The notes beneath the pieces were generated by a model. It ran no database searches, had not been told where the DNA came from, and saw nothing but the letters and a program-made list of their open reading frames with translations. A stretch of DNA of 64,000 nt, from NCBI GenBank assembly GCA_023375785.1, contig SZWC01001551.1, positions 102,829 through 166,828 of the forward strand, read 5' to 3'. Every line of letters begins with the position of its first letter. The stretch's first letter is position 1. This stretch comes from Penium margaritaceum (taxonomy: Eukaryota; Streptophyta; Zygnematophyceae; Desmidiales; Peniaceae). This document shows positions 10,806 through 23,452 of this stretch, piece after piece. The translations under genes were made by a program, and so were the position numbers.

Positions 10806-13705
10806 CGTGGCCTGTATCCCTCTCGTAGAGGCGATAGGCATTGCTTGCCACGTCGTAGCCAATCATCAGCATCTGCACACTCTTTGCGTCCCATTTCTGC
10901 CGCTTCTCCTTGGGCACGTGCATGTGCGCCAGGCTGCCAAATGCTCGGAGATGACCCACGCTTGGTTTCTTGGCGAACCACGTCTCGTACGGCGTCATCT
11001 GCTATGGCGCCTTAGTTGGACTGCGGTTCTTGATGTAGACCGCAGTGCTCGCGGCTTCAGCCCAGAAGTCATATGTCAGCCGAGCCGCGTGCAGCATGGA
11101 GCGCGCCAACTCCACAATGGTACATTTGGCGTGTTCCGCTACACCGTTCTGCTATGGCGAGTACGGCGCGGTACGCTGTGCCTTGATGCCAGGTGCTGCG
11201 AGGTAGTCCTGGAACTCCTTGCTCAGGTACTCTCCATCGTGATCGCTGCGCAGCGCCTTGATCTTCTTGCCAGTCTGGTTCTCCACCATGGCCTTGAACC
11301 CCTTGAACCTGTCAAAGCACTGGTCCTTGGAAGGAAGGAAGTACACGACAGTGTAACGGCTGAAATCATTAATGAAGGTCAGGAAATACCTAGAGCCTCC
11401 AAAGCTCTGGGTCTGCATCGGTCCGCACAAGTCCGTGTGGACCAGCTCGAACAAATCTTTCGCACGCTCCCCTACTCCAGAGAACGCCTCCCAGTGCTGC
11501 TTCCCCTCGAAACAGCCGATGCACAACTGGTGCTCAAAGTTAGAGATGGTAGGAAGGTCAAGCACCATCTGCTTTGCTTGAAGCTGCTGCAAGGCGCGCA
11601 TGCAGATGTGGCCTTAGCGCGCATGCCAGATCTCGCCATCTGTCGCCTGCACCACTGCTGGAAGACTCTGCTCACGCGATATCTTGGTCACCCCCTGCAG
11701 GCGGTACATATCGCCCTCCTTCACCGACCTGGCCAACTCCTCTCCTGTATCTTTGTTGAGGATGTAGCCATAGTCATCGTCGAAGACGACGCGCAGTCCT
11801 GTGTTTGTAAGAGAGGAGACTGAGAGGAGGTTGAATACAGCATCAGGTACATACAGCACGCCATGGAACACTCCCACTTCAATGCCACGTGGGGTCTCCA
11901 ACCACATCTCCACAATCCCAATCCCCTCAGCATACACCACCCGATCATCAACCACAGCGATAGGACAGGGAGGGATGGACAGCAGCTGGGTAAACCACTC
12001 ATTGTGGTGTGTGAGGCTCTTGGTACACCCTGAGTCCTTTTACCATGCGAGATCCGCCTTCTCCACGTGCGACATGTCAGACTTCGCCATGAAGAGACGG
12101 TCGCGCACCTCCTTGGCCACATTCATGTTGCCAAAATGGCGCACAACAGCCTGATTTTTTGCTGCTGCTGCTGTTGCTGCTTTTGCTGCTGCTGTTGCAA
12201 TGACTGCTACTGCTGCTACTCCTTCTGGTCCCTCTTGAGCTTGAAACACTCCTTTTTGTAGTGTTCCTCTTTCTCGCAGTAGTGGCATTTGCCTTTCTTT
12301 TTGCCTCTCTGCTGTCCACACTACTGCTGCTGCTGGTTGCGTGAGCTTGTGGCCACAAAAGCTGCTTTTACGCTGCCACCGCCATTGCGCTTTGCTGCAT
12401 TGTGACGCAATTCCATCTGCACCAGGTGTGTGCAGATGAAATCGAGGTCGAGAGTTGGCTGGCACTCCAGCGTCTCTCGCACCGTGTTGTAGCTGGTTGG
12501 GAGTTTCCTCAGCAAGAGGAGGATGAAACGCGTCTCTTTCACAGGGTTGCCGGGCGCTCTCAGCTGCTTCGCCAGCTCCTTTGCCCTGTCCAGGTACGCC
12601 TCCATCCCTTCACCACCCTGCATTTTCAGCACCATCATCTTTTCCTCCAAAAGGATGAGGAATGCAGGATCTTTGCTCTCATACTTCTTGCACAACGTGT
12701 CCCATCCCTCCTTTGCAGTAGCCTTGTCACTCGCGTACTGAAAATGCAGGTTGGAGATAGTTGACAAGCAACTTGTAGGCCTGCTTGTCCTTGTTCTTCC
12801 ACTCCTCATACATCGCTGGTACAGCTACAGAAAAACCCGCATAAGTTGCACCCTTTTGCGGTGTCTTCTGCGCCACCACTTGCACAGCGTTGATGCCTTT
12901 TGCCTGTGGAACTAGAGCCAGCTCGTTGCCGCTTACCACCTCCCACGAGCCCCTCTCCTCCAAAAGGAGACGGGTACGGATCTTCCAAAACGTGAAGTTG
13001 GCGCATCCCTCCAGCCTCCCCAAAGGCTGGGGTGCTGTCACAACGCCAGCTCCTGCCATTTTGAGCCTTGGTGATGCTCAGTGCTGCCGTTGGAAGGCGG
13101 CGCTACCCCTGCTTGAGCTGCTGCTTCTGCCAGAAATCAGTCTGACAGAAAATGGACAGTAGATGCCAGCAGACTGGGAATTTGGAAAAAACTCAGCCCA
13201 CCACTGGAAAATTAAGCTGAAGACTTTCAGATCGACCCATAAAACAGGGCCATCAACAGGGGATTTTGAAGGATATGCACTCTTGAAAACATGGTATGCT
13301 TCTTCTCCTACTCCAACTCAGACCAGCCAGCTTGTAAACGGTGTTTCTCCCAAACAAATCGATGGAATGCAAACATTGGTACACCAATGGAAAGCTTAGG
13401 AAAAATACTACAATTCGATGTGGCACTTTTTAAGTTTGACAAAGAAACGAAAGAGTTATGGTCATCACAAGGCGACAGTTTTACTCATAGAGAAGAGTGT
13501 AGCCCTAGCCGGCCTCGTTTTGAGCATAGCTCTCAATCTGACTGTTGGATCTTCGCGATCTTTAGCTCGTTGGAAAGCTTGTCTGACGAAATTGAAGATC
13601 TTGTGGTTGATTGTCAAATTTGGTCAAGGTTTGACCCCAACCAGTCACTCTCAAAGTGACGGCCTGTGCTGGCTGAATCTGGCAGAATCTGGCTCTGCTA
13701 CCAAA

Positions 13706-14199
13706 TGGTTGATCTGGAGGAGAGAGGGAGCCTTGGAGCAGCGAGCATGTGGGACTGAAAGGGCATCACTCGTGCTGAAGAATGGTTGTTCAATAACTCA
13801 AAATGATGGAGTACATATAGAGCTAGAGCTTGGGCAAGTCAGCCCTCTGATAAGCCACACCACTTAGCCATGGAGGCTAAGGATCACACACTAGAGTCCA
13901 CAATCTCACACAAGGGAGGAAATCAGCCTAACAATCAGACTGACCAGTCACACACGACCTAGAGAGCTAGAGAATGCTCTCATGGCACACAGACATTGGC
14001 GGTCCATGACCCCTGAACTTCGAAAATTCATATCTCCCAATCCGACCGTTGGATCGGCCTGAAACATGGACTGTAGATAATTTGCCACCTGATCTTTCTA
14101 ATGGTGAAGATGGATCAACGATTGGAGCAGGCATCCGGAAGTTTCTTGGAACTTTCTCCTGTGGACCTGAAATTGAGCCGGATGGCTCCTTTCCCAACA
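13706..14199 (-). repeat. E2 5' LTR, short form
   Basis: Reverse-oriented LTR of 494 bp ending CCCAACA and followed by the target duplication ACAAC. The same short form, with the same internal structure, is at 61520-62014, which shows that the two loci are copies of one insertion and not independent events. Confidence 0.85.
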
Positions 14200-14204
14200 A
14201 CAAC
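14200..14204. repeat. Target site duplication ACAAC, right copy
   Basis: Pairs with 3846-3850 and marks the right edge of nested element E2. The same ACAAC follows the homologous LTR at 62015-62019. Confidence 0.85.
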
Positions 14205-14686
14205 TGCTGCTACTGCTGGTGCGGCATTTTCTTCCTCTTCTTCTGCCGATGAGGCCGCTGTATCTGTTACATCAAACATGGGAGAATAGAATGGTTCTCC
14301 CACTATCATAGTGGAGGAAGGAGCAGGACAGAGTGGGTGAGAAAGGATATTTTCTCCCACTGTCTCGTCAGATGCTGGTTCTGCTGCCTCTTCATAGACA
14401 ATGTTGGTGCCAATGACGCTGCTCTCGTTGAAGACGACATCTCTGGAGATGATACCGTGGCCTGTATCCCTCTCGTAGAGTCGATAGGCCTTGCTTGCCA
14501 CGTCATAGCCAATCATCAGCAACTGCGCGCTCTTTGCGTTCTAATTCTGTCGCTTCTCCTTTGGCACGTGCATGTGTGCCATACTACCAAACGCGCGAAG
14601 ATGACCCACGCTCGGCTTCTTGCCGAACCACGCCTCGTACGACGTCATCTGCTCCAACGCCTTAGTTGGATTGCGTTTCTTGATGT

Positions 14687-15482
14687 CAGTGTTGTCAGAG
14701 GCACCTCAAACCTCGACACATCGATGTTAACATCGCTGTATCGATGTATTAATCAACGATCACATCGAGGTGGGGGCTTTGCATAGACTTGTACCGGAGC
14801 CAACAAATTGCAGTCTTCAAGTCTTGTCCTAAAAAACAAATTGCACAACCGGCACGTTCACGACCAGCTGATCTATTTATTCCACTCGTCTCGGTCGTAA
14901 ATCGCGCTGTCAGCCACTTGGCAGTCATACTGCACGTGCTGTTGCATTCCGTGATATCCGGCTTGGACGCGCGAGGATGCTTTCGGCGTTGCCAAAACAG
15001 CGTGGAAGGTTTTCAAATTAGCAGTCTGAACTGTAATACATCACCCATTTTGTTTTGTCTCGAGTAGTGGTTTAGATATCAAACCTATGTGCAAAACAAT
15101 TTTGGAAGAATGAATACCGTATCTCAGTGTGCTGGTTCCTTTCGCCTCTCACTTGGTTGCCCAGCACGTCGACGTTGTCGGCTGCCTTCAAAGAGAGTGC
15201 GAAGACTGTTTGACTGACAGGCTATGCTGTTATGTTGTCTATACAAATGTGAATTCATCGCAAACCAGGCCAAAGGTGATGCAAACTCGATACCAATACG
15301 CGCAGTCTGTACGTCGGCGGCAATCAAGCGGATGGTCGGTGGAAATCTTGATTCACCGGCCAGCTCACTGACGAGACCGCTTGGCGGACAAGGTGAAACC
15401 ACGCCATCGATGTTACATCGATGTTTCTCGATGTGTCGATGCCGCGGTATAGGGAATACAACGGACCCCGATGGCAACACGG
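14687..15482. mobile_element. Non-autonomous hAT-type DNA transposon in E1 integrase
   Basis: 796 bp flanked by a perfect 8-bp duplication CTTGATGT (14679-14686 and 15483-15490). The ends are imperfect terminal inverted repeats: CAGTGTTGTCA at the left, CCGTGTTGCCA in reverse complement at the right. Subterminal copies of TCGACACATCGA (14713-14724) and its reverse complement (15428-15439), with further ATCGATG motifs, lie just inside both ends. An 8-bp target duplication, CAGTGTTG-like ends and repeated subterminal motifs are the hallmarks of the hAT superfamily. No transposase is recognisable, so it would have depended on another element. The homologous copia sequence at 62420-62427 has CTTGATGT once and no insert, giving a natural empty site. 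Confidence 0.88.
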
Positions 15483-17406
15483 CTTGATGTACACCGCAGT
15501 GCTCACGGCTTCGGCCCAGAAGTCGTAGGTCAGCCGAGTCGCATGAAGCATGGAGCGCGCCGACTCAACAATAGTGCGGTTGGCACGTTCTGCTACACCG
15601 TTCTGTTGTAACGAGTATGGCACAGTATGCTGTGCCTTGATGCCAGCTCCTGCAAGGAAGTCATGGAACTCCTTGCTCAGGTACTCTCCACCGCATTCAC
15701 TGTGCAGCACCTTGATCTTCTTGCTAGTCTGGTTCTCCACCATTGCCTTGAACTCCTTGAACCTGTCAAAGTACTGGTCCTTGGAAGCAAGGAAGTATAC
15801 AGTGGTGTAACGGCTGAAATCATCAATGAAGATCAGAAAATATCTAGAGCCTGCAAAGCTCAGGGTCTGCATCGGGCCACACAAGTCTATGTGGACCAGC
15901 AACCAACACCTCCTTTACACGCTCTCCTGCTTTAGAGAACGCCTCACGATGCTGCTTGCCTTCCAAACAGCCGATGTACAGTTGCTGCTAAAAGTTGGAG
16001 ATGGTGGACAAGTCACCCACCATCTGCTTCGCTTGAAGCTGCTGCAAGGTGCGCATGCCGATGTGGCCATAGCGTGCATGTTAGATCTCCCCATCTGTTG
16101 CCTGCACCACTGCTACAAGACTCTGCTCACGCGGGATTTTGGTCGCCCCCAACAGGCGGTACATGTCGCCCTGCTTCACCGACCTGGCCAAGTCCTCTCC
16201 AGTATCCTTGTTGAGGATATAACCATAGTCATCGTCAAAGACGACGCGTAGACCTGCGTTGATAAAAGAGGAGACTGAGAGGAGGTTGAATGCACCATGA
16301 GGTACATACAGCACGCCATGGAACACTCCTACTTCAATACCATGCGGGATCTCCAACCACATCTCCACAATCCCAATCCCCTCAGCATACACCACTCGAT
16401 CATCACCCATAGCGATAAGACGGGGGAGGGATGGACAGCAGCTGCGTAAACCACTCCTTCTGATGTGTGAGGCTCTTGGTACATCCCGAGTCCTTGTACC
16501 ATGCGAGATCCGCCTTCTCCACCTGCGACATGTCAGACTTCGTCATGAAAAGACGGGTGCGCATCTCCTTGGCCACATTCATGTTGCCAAAGTGGCGCAC
16601 ACCAGCCTAGTTTTGCTGGAGCTGCTGCTGACGCTTTTGTGACTGCTGCTGCTACAGCTGTGGAGACTACTGCTTTGGTGGTGGTAATGCTGCTCCTTCT
16701 GGTCCCTTTTGAGCTTGAAACACTCCTTTTTATAGTGTCCCTCATTCTGACAGTAGTGAAATTTGCCTTTCTTTTTGCCTCTATGCTGCCCAGACTTATG
16801 CTGCTGCTACTGGTTGCGTGAGCTTGTGGCTACAAAAACTGCTTCACTACTGCCGACGCCATTACGCTTTGCTGCATTGCGACATAATTCCACCTCCACC
16901 AGGAGTGCACAAATGAAGTCGAGGTCGAGAGTGGGCTGGTACTCCAGCGTCTCTCACACCATATCGTAGCTGGTTGGAACTCCCCTCAGCAAGAGGAGGA
17001 TGAAGCGCGTCTCTTCCACGGGATTGCCAGCCGCTCTCAGCTGCTTCGCCAGTCCTTTTGCCCTGTCCAAGTACGCCACTATCCCTTCACCACCCTGCAT
17101 TTTCAGCACCATGATCTTCTCCTCCAAAATCATGAGGAATACAGGATCCTTACTCATACTTCTTGCACAATGTATCCCATCCCTCCTTTTAAGTAGATTT
17201 GTCACTCACGTACTGAAGATGCGGATTGGGGATGGTGTTGTCAAGCAACCTGTAGACCTGCCTGTCCTTCTTCTTCCACTCCTCATACGTCGCTGATGTA
17301 GCTGCAGATGATCGTCAAATTTAAAAAAGGTTTGACCCTAACCTGTCACTTTCAAAGTGACAGCCTGTGTTGGTTAAAGCTGGCAGAACTTGGCTCTGAT
17401 ACCAAA

Positions 17407-18120
17407 TGTTGGATCTGGAGGAGAGAGGGAGCCTTGGAGCAGCAAGCATGTGGGACTGAAAGGACATTAGTTGTGCTGAAGAATGGTCGTTGAATCACTC
17501 AAATGATGGAGTACATATAGAGCTAGAGCTTGAGCAAGTCAGCCCTCTCACAAGCCAAACCACTTAGCTATGGAGGCTAAGGCTCACACACTAGAGTCCA
17601 CAATCTCACACAAGAGAGGAAATCAGCCTAACAATCAGGCTCACCAGTCACATAAGACCCAGAGAGCTAGAGAATGCTCTCATGGCACACTCTTAGTGGT
17701 CACATCACCCACAAACCCATGGAGAATCGCCATGTGTCCATGGCTAGCACACAAGGATCTCACCTCACCTAAAAAGAAAGGAGAGGTACCTTTATCCTAG
17801 TCAGCAGACTATGACAAGGCAATCCTAAGACCAAGGACCTTTTTGCATATTTCTCCCATCAGGTCTTGACCCTGGACCTCTTGCCTTTTTATTTTCTCAG
17901 GTTAAGGAATGGATCCATCACCCATGGTCACCTAGATATCAACGGTCCATGATCCCGGAAACTTTTAAAAATCATATGCCTGAAACTTGGATCGTAGACA
18001 ATTTTCCACCTCATCTTTCCAGTGGTGAAGTCGGATTGATGATCGAAGCAAGCATATGGTATCTTCCAGGAACTTGCTCCTCTCGACCTAAAAATGAGTC
18101 GGATGGCTCCTTTCCCAATA
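17407..18120 (-). repeat. E1 5' LTR
   Basis: A 714-bp reverse LTR preceded by the primer binding site in reverse (GCTCTGATACCA, 17393-17404) and ending CCCAATA directly against the satellite. It pairs with 1403-2137 through shared private variants. Confidence 0.88.
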
Positions 18121-21100
18121 GATATGGTATGGTATAGTATGGTATGGTGTGGTATGATATGGTATTGTATGATATGGTATGGTATGATGTGGTATGGTAT
18201 TGTATGGTATGGTATAGTATGGTATGGTATGGTATGATATGATATAGTATGATATGGTATGGTATGGTATGGTATGGTATGATATGGTATGGTTTGGTAT
18301 GGTATTGTATGGTATAGTGTGGTATGATATGGTCTGGTATCATATGGTATGGTATGATATAGTATCATATAGTATGGTATGGTATGATATGATATGGTAC
18401 GGTATGGTATAGTGTGGTATGGTATAGTATTGTATGGTATGATATTGTTTGATATGGTACTCTATGATACAGTTTGGTATGGTATGGCATGTATTGGTAA
18501 GACATGGAATGGTTCGATATGGTTTGGTATGATATGGTATAATATGGTATGGTATGGTATGGTATGGTATGGCATGGTATGGTATGGTATGGTATGGTAT
18601 GGTATGGTATGGTATGGTATGATATGGTATGGTATGGTATGGTATGGTATGGTATTGTATGGTATGGTATGGTACGGTGTGGTATGGCATAGTATGGTAT
18701 AATATGATATGGTATAATATGGTATCGTAAGGTGCAATATGATATGGAATGGTATGGTATGATATGGTATGGTATGGCATGGTAAAATATGGTATAGTAT
18801 GGTATGATATGTTATGGTGTTGTAAAATATGGTACGGTATGGTATAGTATAGTATTGTATGGTATGATATGATATGGTATGGTATGATATGGTATGGTAT
18901 GATATGGTTTGATGCGGTATGCATTGCATAAAAAGGTATGGTATTGTATGGTATGGTATGGTGTGGTATGATATTGTATGGTATGATATGGTATGGTATG
19001 ATATGGTATGGTATGGTATGGTATGATGTGGCATGGTATGGTAATGTATGGTATGGAATGGTAAGGTATAGTATGGTATAGTATTATATGCTATGGTATG
19101 GTAGTATGGTATAGTATGCTATGTATGGTATAGAATGGTATGGTATGGTATGGTATGGTATGGTATGGTATGATATGGTATGGTATGGTACGGTATGGTA
19201 AAATATGCTCTAGTATGGTCAACTATGCTTTGGTATGGTATGATATGATATAGTAAGGTATGGTACGGTACGATATTGTATGATATGTTATTATATGGTA
19301 TGATATGGAATGGTATGGTATGGTATGGTATGGTATGTTATGATATGGTATGATATGGTTTGATTTGATTTGGGATGGTATGGTCTGGTATATTATGGTA
19401 TAGTATGACTTGGTATGTTATGGCATGGTGTGGTATGGTATGGTACGGTATGGTATGGTATGGTAAAGTATTGTATGGTATGATATGATATGATATGGTA
19501 TACTACGGTATAGTATAATATGGTATGGTATGATATGGTATGGTATGGTATGGTATGGTGTTGTATGGTATGATATTGTATGATATGGTATAGTATGGTA
19601 TGGTGTTGTATGGTATGGATGGTATGGGATGGTATGGTATGGTATATTACAATATGGTATGGTATAGTATGGTTTTGTATTGTATGGTATGGTATGATAT
19701 GGTATGGTATGGTATGATATGGTATGGTATGGTATGGTACGGTATAGTTTAATATGGTATGGTAGGATATAAAATGGTATGATATAATATGGTATGATAT
19801 GGTTTAGTACGGTATGGTATGGAATGATATGGTCATATATAGTATGGTATGGTATGGTATGGTAGGGTAGGGTATGATATGGTATGGTATGGTATAATAT
19901 GGTATGGTATTTTCTAGTATGATATGATCTGGTATAGTATGGTATGGTATGGTATGTTGTGATATGACATGGTCTGGTATGGTATGGTATGGTATGGTAT
20001 GGTATGGTATGGTATGGTATGGTACGGCATGGGATGGTATGATATATTGTAGTATGATCTGCTATGCTATGATATGGTATGATTTGATATAGTATGGTAT
20101 GGTATGGTATGATATTGTATGATATGTTATAATATAGTATGATATGGTCTGATATGGTATGGTATGGTAAATTATGTTATGGCATGATATGGTACGATTT
20201 GATTTGGGATGGTATGGTCTTGTATGACATGGTATAGTATGGCTTGGTATGGTATGGCATGGTGTGGTATGGTATGGTATTGTATGGTAAAGTATGGTAT
20301 GGTATGATATGATATGATATGGTATACTATGGTATGATATAGTATGGTATGGTATGCTATGGTATGGTATGGTATGTTATGGTATGGTATGGTATTGTAT
20401 GGTATGATATTGTTTAATATGATATGGTATTGTATGGTATGGTATGGTATGATATGCTATGGTATTGTATGGTATGGTATTGTATGGTATGATATAATAT
20501 GGTATGGTATGGTATGGTATGGTATGGTATAGTATGGTATGATATGGTATGATATGATATGGTATGATGTGGTATGGTATGGTATGGTATAGTATAGTAT
20601 GGTATGATATGGTATGATATGGTATGATATGGTATGGTATGGTATCTTATGGTATGGTATGGTATGATTTGGTATGGTATGGTATGATATGGTATGGTAT
20701 TGGATAGTATGGTATGATATGGTATGGTATGGTATGGTATGGTATGGTATAGTATGGTATGATATGGTATGATATGATATGGTATGATATGGTATGGTAT
20801 GGTATGGTATAGTATAGTATGGTATGATATGGTATGATATGGTATGATATGATATGGTATGATATGGTATGGTATGGTATGGTATAGTATAGTATGGTAT
20901 GATATGGTATGATATGGTATGATATGGTATGGTATGGTATCTTATGGTATGGTATGGTATGATTTGGTATGGTATGGTATGATATGGTATGGTATTGGAT
21001 AATATCGTATGATACGGTATGGTATGGTATGATATGGTATGGTATGGTATGGTATGGTATGGTATGGTATGGTATGGTATGGTATGGTTTGGTATGGTAT

Positions 21101-21385
21101 GGTATGGTATGGTATGATATGGTATTGTATGGTATGATATGATATGGTATGGTATGGTATGGTATGGTATGGTTTGGTATGGTATGGTATGGTATGGTAT
21201 GATATGGTATTGTATGGTATGATATGATATGGTATTATATAGTATGGTCTGATATGGTATCGTATGCTATGGTATGGTATGTTATGGTATGACATGGTCT
21301 AGTATGGTATGGTGTGGTATGGTATGGTATGTTGTGGTATGGTATGTTATGGTATGTTTTTGTATGGTATGGTATGGTATGATTT
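18121..21385. repeat. GGTAT satellite, block 3, with higher-order repeats
   Basis: Over 3 kb of GGTAT units with variants. The variants repeat in register: a TATCTTATGG variant followed by GATTTGG at 20643 recurs at 20938 (295 bp apart), a double AGTAT motif recurs 220 and then 75 bp further on, and a GATTTGGGATGG block at 19367 recurs at 20201 (834 bp apart). This shows growth by duplication of longer blocks and not only of the 5-bp unit. Confidence 0.93.
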
Positions 21386-21797
21386 GGTCTGCTCTGTTTT
21401 GAATCCGGATGTTGTTTTTGTTAACTTCAAGTACTCAACGACGTTCAAGTACGTGGATAAATGTTTTGATGGCTGTCAAGGCTATCGAATTCTCCCTACC
21501 TCGCATATACTACTTACTGGAATGATAAATGCATGCACGACGGGCGTTTGACCATTTGAAATATCAAATGGTCATATCCTTCTTGCTCTCGTATTCGAGC
21601 AGAGTCAAATGTGAGAGCAAGAAATAAGATATATTGAATAAAAATACTATTAAAATATTTCATTTCATCAATTGTAGCATTCTATCTCTTGCTTTTTATC
21701 AAATTAATGTATACCTCCTAAATTATAACAAGAGACCAAATATTTCATTAAAATACATTTAGAATAAACCACTCGTTGAAGTCAAAGTTCACTGGGG
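21386..21797. mobile_element. Probable TA-target MITE (M2) inside the satellite
   Basis: About 412 bp of AT-rich non-satellite sequence. The right end in reverse complement reads TA-CCCCAGTGAACTTTGA, close to the ends of M4 (CCCTACTGAACTTTGA) and M5. The left end is more diverged (CTGCTCTGTTTTGAATCC). It contains a local inverted repeat around 21577-21626. No coding sequence is seen. Its length is close to that of M1, which also interrupts the satellite. Confidence 0.5.
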
Positions 21798-22218
21798 TAG
21801 CGTATGGTATGATCTGGTATGGCATGAAATGGTATGGTATGGTATAGTATGGTATGGTATGATGTAGTTTGATGTAGTTTGATTTCATACGGTTCTGTGT
21901 GGTATGATATGGTATGATATGGTATAATATGGTATAATATGGTGTACTGTGGTACTCTATGATACGGTTTGGTATGGTTTGGAATGGATTGGCATGGTAT
22001 GGAACGGTATGGTATGGTATGATATGATATGGGATGATATGGTATAGTATGGTATGGTATGGTATTGTATGGTGTCGTATGATATGGTATGATATGGTAT
22101 GGTATGATATGTTATGGTATGACATGGTATGGTATGGAATATTATACTATGATATGGCATGGTATGGTATGGTATGATATGGTATGGTGTGGTGTGGTAT
22201 GGCATGGTATGGTATGGT
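21798..22218. repeat. GGTAT satellite, block 4
   Basis: Last satellite block, with a higher share of variants near its left edge. A distinctive GGTACTCTATGATAC stretch at 21951 also occurs at 18456 in block 3, so the blocks share ancestry beyond the basic unit. It ends at a TGTTACATCC sequence where non-repetitive DNA begins. Confidence 0.9.
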
Positions 22219-23422
22219 GTTACATCCTTTTTTACCATTGGCGGAAGCCAGGGCTGACAGTATACGAGGATTTGCTCTCTGCCGTGGTTTACGTTGCGCT
22301 TTCTCCGTAGGTCTGTTCCATACTTTTTGTTAGTCTACTTCTACAACGCCCTTGATTACCTCATTTTATTACTTTTGGTCAATCAAGGACCACTATCATC
22401 CACCAAATGCATCTACGTACTTGGTGCCTTTCCCTTTCCTCCGGTGGATAATCAAGCAAATTAAGCATATTACAAGACCACAAATCCCATATATCCCTCC
22501 ACCCTCTTCGACACAATTTTACTACAACTTATGATAAAACACTTGATCACTCAATGCAATCCCAGTGAATATACTCATTCAAGTAAACCTATGTGGTAAA
22601 TCATCCAACAGAAGTGACGTGAACGTCTCCAAGACCAAGTATGCTTGCATGAATAGTTTGAGTAAATGAACAATCAAACTATGCTTCAGTCAATCCAAAC
22701 AAATACCCAAGCAATAGGATATCTCTAATCACACCACTACTCCTAAGTATCATCCAACATGATATGTTAACCATAAACTTCTTCCATTGATGGTTGATCT
22801 ATCAGAGCCTCCCTTTGCATGACCATAGTATGGCTGGCGATATGCTGGTCAGTTTCTGTTTGGATGGTACGTTAAAATACAAGTGGACTTCCTGTATGAT
22901 GACTCACACGGGAGTTAGTGCATGTTGAACCCTCCTCTTGTAGGCGATGGAGCTCTTGGAGGTACCATTGGTAAGTCCAAAACACCTCAGTCCACTAATC
23001 AGCAGCTTCTACGGCTCGGCATCCAACGTCACTTGCGACCTCCCACCAGCTCTCCACGGATCGACGCTCATCGTCACAGGGAACCCTCTGTAGCCACGGC
23101 TACTACAATTAATTTACAACTCCACTAGCAGGATGATGCAACCATTACATCACGCACAAGACTATGCATACGTCCAGCTGGTGGAGAACATTACAGTAGC
23201 TACAGATGGCATAGAAGGGCACTAGTGACTCTCATGTAGTCCTCGTACAGGACGCCTAATGCTCTACTAGAAACTCAGATCCAGGCCATGATGGCTCCGT
23301 GGTGTGTTTCTCCAGAAGGTTCTTTCCCATTTAGATTGGCCTCACACACATACACCACCACCTAGACACACACACACACTCACTTATTCCTGACTTACTT
23401 TCCTACTATAATTTGTCGTGAC

Positions 23423-23452
23423 TGTTGAGAGGGATTTACGTCCCTCTCAACA
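23423..23452. repeat. 12-bp perfect inverted repeat
   Basis: TGTTGAGAGGGA and TCCCTCTCAACA separated by TTTACG. The arms begin with TG and end with CA like retroelement ends, but nothing else nearby supports an element edge. It could equally be a small hairpin. Confidence 0.6.

Larger units (their letters stand above)
3851..14199 (-). mobile_element. Ty1/copia element E2 nested in E1 (fossil)
   Basis: Minus-strand copy of the same family inserted in the linker of E1 with a 5-bp target duplication ACAAC. Parts: 3' LTR remnant 3851-3914 (cut by E3); RNase H and part of reverse transcriptase 8128-8499; solo LTR E4 at 8500-9355; remainder of reverse transcriptase 9356-10060; linker with an assembly duplication around 10562; integrase about 10800-11620; protease about 11620-12070; gag about 12120-13059; leader; primer binding site 13692-13703 (GCTCTGCTACCA in reverse); 5' LTR 13706-14199, shorter than usual. 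Many breaks. A second copy of this arrangement is at 57414-62014. Confidence 0.8.
1403..18120 (-). mobile_element. Ty1/copia element E1, host of the left nest (fossil)
   Basis: Minus-strand Ty1/copia LTR retrotransposon split by a nested copy. Parts: 3' LTR 1403-2137; RNase H about 2150-2700; reverse transcriptase about 2700-3600; linker to 3850; nested E2 at 3851-14199; then integrase about 14400-15900 (interrupted by a hAT element), protease about 16080-16600, gag about 16620-17290, primer binding site 17393-17404, 5' LTR 17407-18120. The two LTRs share variants not seen in the other copies (an atatggtatcttcc stretch near one end and a gttgaatcac variant), which pairs them across 15 kb. They differ by roughly 12% by eye, making this the oldest copy here. 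It carries many breaks and cannot be active. It lies in the GGTAT satellite. Confidence 0.85.

Noticed and set aside
12067-12261. Cysteine-rich small protein on the plus strand
   Set aside because: It is the antisense of the CAG-coded Gln-rich spacer of E2 (CTG repeats read as Cys or Leu).
14789-15487. Transposase coding region inside the hAT element
   Set aside because: Frames there are under 120 residues and show no hAT dimerisation or catalytic motifs; the element is non-autonomous.
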